Assembly: GCA_007125455.1 (NCBI GenBank)
Contig: SLDE01000079.1
Coordinates: 1 to 16,152, forward strand
Direction: 5' to 3'
DNA: 16,152 nucleotides
Source: Ectothiorhodospiraceae bacterium
GTDB lineage: Bacteria; Pseudomonadota; Gammaproteobacteria; Thiohalomonadales; Thiohalomonadaceae
Part shown: in pieces, positions 14,082 through 16,152 of the stretch
How positions within the stretch are numbered: the first letter of the stretch is position 1
Layout: every line of letters starts with the position of its first letter
The notes under the pieces: model-generated
Told to the model about the DNA's origin: nothing
The model's database searches: none
Seen by the model: only the letters and a program-made list of their open reading frames with translations
Made by a program: the position numbers and the translations under genes

Positions 14082-14318
14082 ATGGTAACCATCCGTATGG
14101 CTCGTGGCGGCGCTAAGAAGCGTCCTTTCTACCAGATCGTCGTCACCGACAGCCGCAACCGTCGCGACGGTCGTTTCATTGAGCGCCTAGGCTTCTTTAA
14201 CCCGGTAGCCCGTGGCAACGAAGAGCGTCTGCGCCTGGATCGTGAGCGCATCGAATACTGGATCTCCCAGGGTGCCCAGCCCTCCGAGCGCGTCGCCAGC
14301 CTGCTGAAGGCCAGCTAA
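14082..14318 (+). CDS. rpsP: 30S ribosomal protein S16
   Basis: S16 is an early-assembling protein of the small subunit. The ATG at 14082 gives 78 residues starting MVTIRMARGGAKKRPFYQIV, matching E. coli S16 (82 residues) from its first residue. An in-frame TTG at 14073 would add three residues and is not needed. GAGGA (14067-14071) serves as the ribosome binding site. RFIERLGFFNP is the other signature stretch. It is the first gene of the classic rpsP-rimM-trmD-rplS operon, here with rimM only 30 nt downstream. Confidence 0.98.
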   Translation: MVTIRMARGGAKKRPFYQIVVTDSRNRRDGRFIERLGFFNPVARGNEERLRLDRERIEYWISQGAQPSERVASLLKAS

Positions 14319-14319
14319 G

Positions 14320-14335
14320 CCGCCTGCCCGGGCGG
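14320..14335 (+). promoter_or_regulatory. GC-rich hairpin before the rimM start
   Basis: CCGCC (14320-14324) pairs with GGCGG (14331-14335), loop TGCCCG, directly between rpsP and rimM. The 3' arm leads into the G run that is the only Shine-Dalgarno-like sequence for rimM (14334-14338). In E. coli, rimM translation is held down by mRNA folding; a similar role here is inference. Confidence 0.4.
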
Positions 14336-14348
14336 GGGCCCTGCGTGC

Positions 14349-14867
14349 ATGAACGCAACAGGCGATGAGTGCATCATCCTGGGACGCATCAATGGCGTCC
14401 ACGGGGTGCGTGGTTGGGTGAAGGTTTATTCCGAGACCCAACCGCGGGAAAACATCCTCAGCTATCGGCAATGGTTGGTCGGCAAGCCCGGCAACTGGCG
14501 CACGGTGGTGGTAGTGGATGGGCGACGTCAGGGCAAGAATGTGGTGGCCCAGCTCGAAGGTTGTAATGATCGTGATGTGGCTGCCACCTTCCACGGTGAG
14601 CAAATCGCCATCCGGCGTGAACAACTACCCGCGCCGTCTGCCGATGAGTTCTATTGGGCGGATCTGGTGGGCTTGACGGTGAAAAACCGTGAGGGCGTGA
14701 CGCTTGGTAAGGTCGATCATCTACTGGAAACCGGTGCCAATGACGTACTGGTGGTACACGATGACGACGGCAGCGAGCGTTTGATCCCCTTCGTGCAGGG
14801 GCCGTTTGTGCTTGAGGTTGATCTGCAGGCCGGTGAGCTACTGGTTGATTGGGATCCGGATTTTTAA
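14349..14867 (+). CDS. rimM: Ribosome maturation factor RimM
   Basis: RimM binds S19 and helps mature the 30S head. The 172-residue protein (E. coli: 182) has the N-terminal beta-barrel domain with ILGRINGVHGVRGWVKVYSE, and a C-terminal PRC-barrel domain beginning at EFYWADLVGL (about residue 99) and containing GKVDHLLETGANDVLVV and IPFVQGPFV. Start ATG at 14349. The stop shares one base with the trmD ATG (TAATG), suggesting translational coupling, as expected for two proteins needed in far smaller amounts than S16 and L19. Confidence 0.97.
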   Translation: MNATGDECIILGRINGVHGVRGWVKVYSETQPRENILSYRQWLVGKPGNWRTVVVVDGRRQGKNVVAQLEGCNDRDVAATFHGEQIAIRREQLPAPSADEFYWADLVGLTVKNREGVTLGKVDHLLETGANDVLVVHDDDGSERLIPFVQGPFVLEVDLQAGELLVDWDPDF

Positions 14868-15610
14868 TGCGCATTGACGTGGTGACACTGTTTCCACAGT
14901 TGATCACCGGTTTCATGGAGTATGGGATCCCCGCTCGCGCGCTACAGCGAGGCCTGCTGGAGCTCGGTGTCTGGAACCCGCGCGACTATACCCACGATCG
15001 TCATCGCACGGTTGATGACCGCCCCTATGGGGGAGGTCCTGGGATGTTGATGAAGGTTCAGCCACTTAGCGATGCCATCTCGGCGGCGCGTGCGGCCAGC
15101 ACCGAGCCTGCCCATGTGATCTATCTCTCCCCGCAGGGTCGTCGCATGACCCAGCGCGGGGTAGAGGAATTGGCGGCTCGGCCGCGCCTGTTGTTGCTGG
15201 CGGGGCGCTACGAGGGGATCGATGAACGCCTGATCGAGGCCGAGGTGGATGAGGAGTGGTCCATCGGTGACTACGTGCTCAGCGGTGGTGAACCGGCGGC
15301 ACTGGTCATGATCGACAGCATCATCCGCCTGTTGCCCGGCGCGCTGGGCCACGCGGAGTCTGCCAACCAGGACTCCTTCAGTACGGGCTTGCTGGATTGC
15401 CCGCACTACACTCGACCGGAGCAGGTCGAGGGGCGTGAGGTACCGGCGGTATTATTGAGCGGCGATCACGCAGCGATCGCCCGCTGGCGGCTCAAGCAGT
15501 CGCTGGGTAGGACCTGGCTGAGAAGGCCGGATCTGCTGCAAGCTATGACACTGGATGAGGCGCAGCAAAAATTGTTGCAGGAATTCATCCAGGAGTATGA
15601 ACAAAACTGA
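14867..15610 (+). CDS. trmD: tRNA (guanine-N1)-methyltransferase TrmD
   Basis: TrmD makes m1G37 next to the anticodon in tRNAs reading CNN, Leu and Pro codons, preventing +1 frameshifts. From the ATG at 14867 the protein has 247 residues (E. coli: 255). Family motifs are DDRPYGGGPGM (50-60), YLSPQGR (86-92), LAGRYEGID (111-119) and SIGDYVLSGGE (132-142), the last forming the trefoil-knot AdoMet site. NQDSF carries the catalytic Asp (D169). An in-frame TTG at 14849 is less likely, since the ATG gives the standard MRIDVVTLFP. The last codons overlap the -35 region of an rplS promoter. Confidence 0.98.
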   Translation: MRIDVVTLFPQLITGFMEYGIPARALQRGLLELGVWNPRDYTHDRHRTVDDRPYGGGPGMLMKVQPLSDAISAARAASTEPAHVIYLSPQGRRMTQRGVEELAARPRLLLLAGRYEGIDERLIEAEVDEEWSIGDYVLSGGEPAALVMIDSIIRLLPGALGHAESANQDSFSTGLLDCPHYTRPEQVEGREVPAVLLSGDHAAIARWRLKQSLGRTWLRRPDLLQAMTLDEAQQKLLQEFIQEYEQN

Positions 15611-15626
15611 GTTTTCTGTGTATAAT
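15598..15626 (+). promoter_or_regulatory. Internal promoter for rplS
   Basis: TGAACA (15598-15603, 4 of 6) and a perfect TATAAT (15621-15626) are spaced by 17 bp, with a GC-rich discriminator GGGCGG. It lies over the end of trmD and would give a short leader of about 23 nt. This would let L19 be made at a higher level than TrmD. Confidence 0.65.
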
Positions 15627-15655
15627 GGGCGGATTATTTTCCTGGAGTTTTCGTA

Positions 15656-16000
15656 ATGAGCAACATCATCCAACAACTCGAAGCTGAACAGATGAACCGT
15701 GAGGTGCCAGAATTTTCTACGGGTGACACCGTAGTGGTTCAGGTGAAGGTAAAGGAAGGCAACCGTGAGCGTCTGCAGGCCTTCGAAGGCGTGGTGATCG
15801 CCAAGCGCAACCGCGGTCTGAATTCCGCGTTTACCGTGCGTAAGGTCTCCCATGGTGAGGGTGTTGAGCGTGTCTTCCAGACCTACAGCCCGGCCATCGA
15901 CTCGATTCAGGTCAAGCGTCGCGGTGACGTACGTCGTGCCAAGCTTTATTACCTGCGTGAGCGTTCCGGCAAGTCGGCGCGCATCAAGGAAAAGCTCTAA
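15656..16000 (+). CDS. rplS: 50S ribosomal protein L19
   Basis: L19 sits at the interface of the two subunits. The 114-residue protein (E. coli: 115) is full length, with MSNIIQQLEAEQM, EFSTGDTVVVQVKVKEGNRE, LQAFEGVVIAKRNRGLNSAF and the closing stretch RRAKLYYLRERSGKSARIKE. A good GGAG (15644-15647) precedes the ATG. It ends the operon, 45 nt after trmD, and is followed by a strong terminator. Confidence 0.98.
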   Translation: MSNIIQQLEAEQMNREVPEFSTGDTVVVQVKVKEGNRERLQAFEGVVIAKRNRGLNSAFTVRKVSHGEGVERVFQTYSPAIDSIQVKRRGDVRRAKLYYLRERSGKSARIKEKL

Positions 16001-16043
16001 GCTGCCAGCCTTGCTGCTCAAGGGCATTAGTCAAGGCTGTCGT

Positions 16044-16066
16044 TCCCGGCACACTGTGCGCCGGGA
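16044..16066. repeat. Hairpin between rplS and its terminator
   Basis: TCCCGGC (16044-16050) pairs with GCCGGGA (16060-16066) around ACACTGTGC. It has no T tract and probably protects the 3' end of the mRNA or assists the following terminator. Confidence 0.5.
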
Positions 16067-16067
16067 C

Positions 16068-16105
16068 AAAAACGGGCGATACCCCAGTGGTATCGCCCGT
16101 TTTTT
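16068..16105. terminator. Strong intrinsic terminator of the rpsP-rplS operon
   Basis: A perfect stem of 13 pairs (16071-16083 with 16089-16101) with loop CCAGT is preceded by AAAAA and followed by a run of six T (16100-16105). The A run upstream makes it usable in both directions. Confidence 0.92.
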
Positions 16106-16152
16106 GCGTCTGCCGTTTCTCCTGCTGGCGCTGTCCTGCAGCCAGGGCGCAA
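16104..16152 (+). CDS. Possible 5' end of an exported or lipoprotein gene (cut by the window edge)
   Basis: The frame starting at TTG 16104 reads MRLPFLLLALSCSQGA, a short hydrophobic stretch ending in Ser-Cys that resembles a lipoprotein signal sequence, though ALSC departs from the ideal lipobox. The frame is also open upstream to a GTG at 16056, but that would run through the terminator. No Shine-Dalgarno is visible. With only 16 codons available this is tentative. Confidence 0.25.
   Translation, partial: MRLPFLLLALSCSQGA

Noticed and set aside
14849..14866. TTG at 14849 as the trmD start
   Set aside because: ATG at 14867 gives the standard MRIDVV start and the common one-base overlap with rimM.
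1..16152. CRISPR array, insertion sequence, prophage, tRNA or rRNA
   Set aside because: No regularly spaced repeats, transposase or integrase frame, terminal inverted repeats, or tRNA/rRNA sequence was seen on either strand.

Overview
This window is a chromosomal housekeeping segment from a non-enteric gammaproteobacterium. The main clues are the order rpsF-priB-rpsR-(DUF2232 membrane protein)-rplI-dnaB-alr on the left and ypjD/corB diverging from ffh-rpsP-rimM-trmD-rplS on the right, plus a PriB protein, moderately high GC and the close resemblance of every core protein to its E. coli or Pseudomonas counterpart. A lineage near the Chromatiales or other sulfur-oxidising gammaproteobacteria fits the dnaB-alr-radA-PilZ arrangement, but no genus can be named from the sequence alone.

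Layout. 1-869 is the 3' end of a SulP/SLC26 anion transporter with a C-terminal STAS domain. 870-1053 holds a strong promoter and a structured leader for the S6 operon. 1054-3511 is rpsF, priB, rpsR, a multi-pass DUF2232 protein and rplI. 3512-3666 holds an inverted repeat and a probable dnaB promoter. 3667-8170 is a tight forward cluster: dnaB, alr, a NUDIX hydrolase, a small membrane lipoprotein and radA. 8211-11492 is read on the minus strand: ypjD, corB (CNNM/CorC family), a two-FHA-domain protein and a PilZ protein. 11493-11786 is a divergent intergenic region. 11787-12551 is a metallo-beta-lactamase-fold protein resembling class II cyclic nucleotide phosphodiesterases. 12610-16000 is ffh, rpsP, rimM, trmD and rplS, closed by a strong intrinsic terminator at 16068-16105. 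The first codons of another exported protein may follow at the right edge.

The genes cover ribosome assembly and maturation (S6, S18, L9, S16, RimM, L19), tRNA modification (TrmD), replication and repair (PriB, DnaB, RadA), wall precursor supply (Alr) and membrane targeting (Ffh). Signal-linked accessory genes (PilZ, FHA, cyclic-nucleotide-PDE-like) sit between the core blocks.

I found no CRISPR array, insertion sequence, phage module, tRNA or rRNA, and no clear undescribed multi-gene system. The most notable points are: a SulP protein lacking the conserved TM10 arginine; a candidate S6:S18 leader that can sequester the rpsF ribosome binding site; GC-rich discriminators shared by the rpsF, rpsP and rplS promoters; a separate promoter for rplS inside the end of trmD; an FHA protein with altered phosphothreonine-binding residues paired with PilZ; and an unusual small lipoprotein with a transmembrane segment and an aspartate tail between the NUDIX gene and radA.
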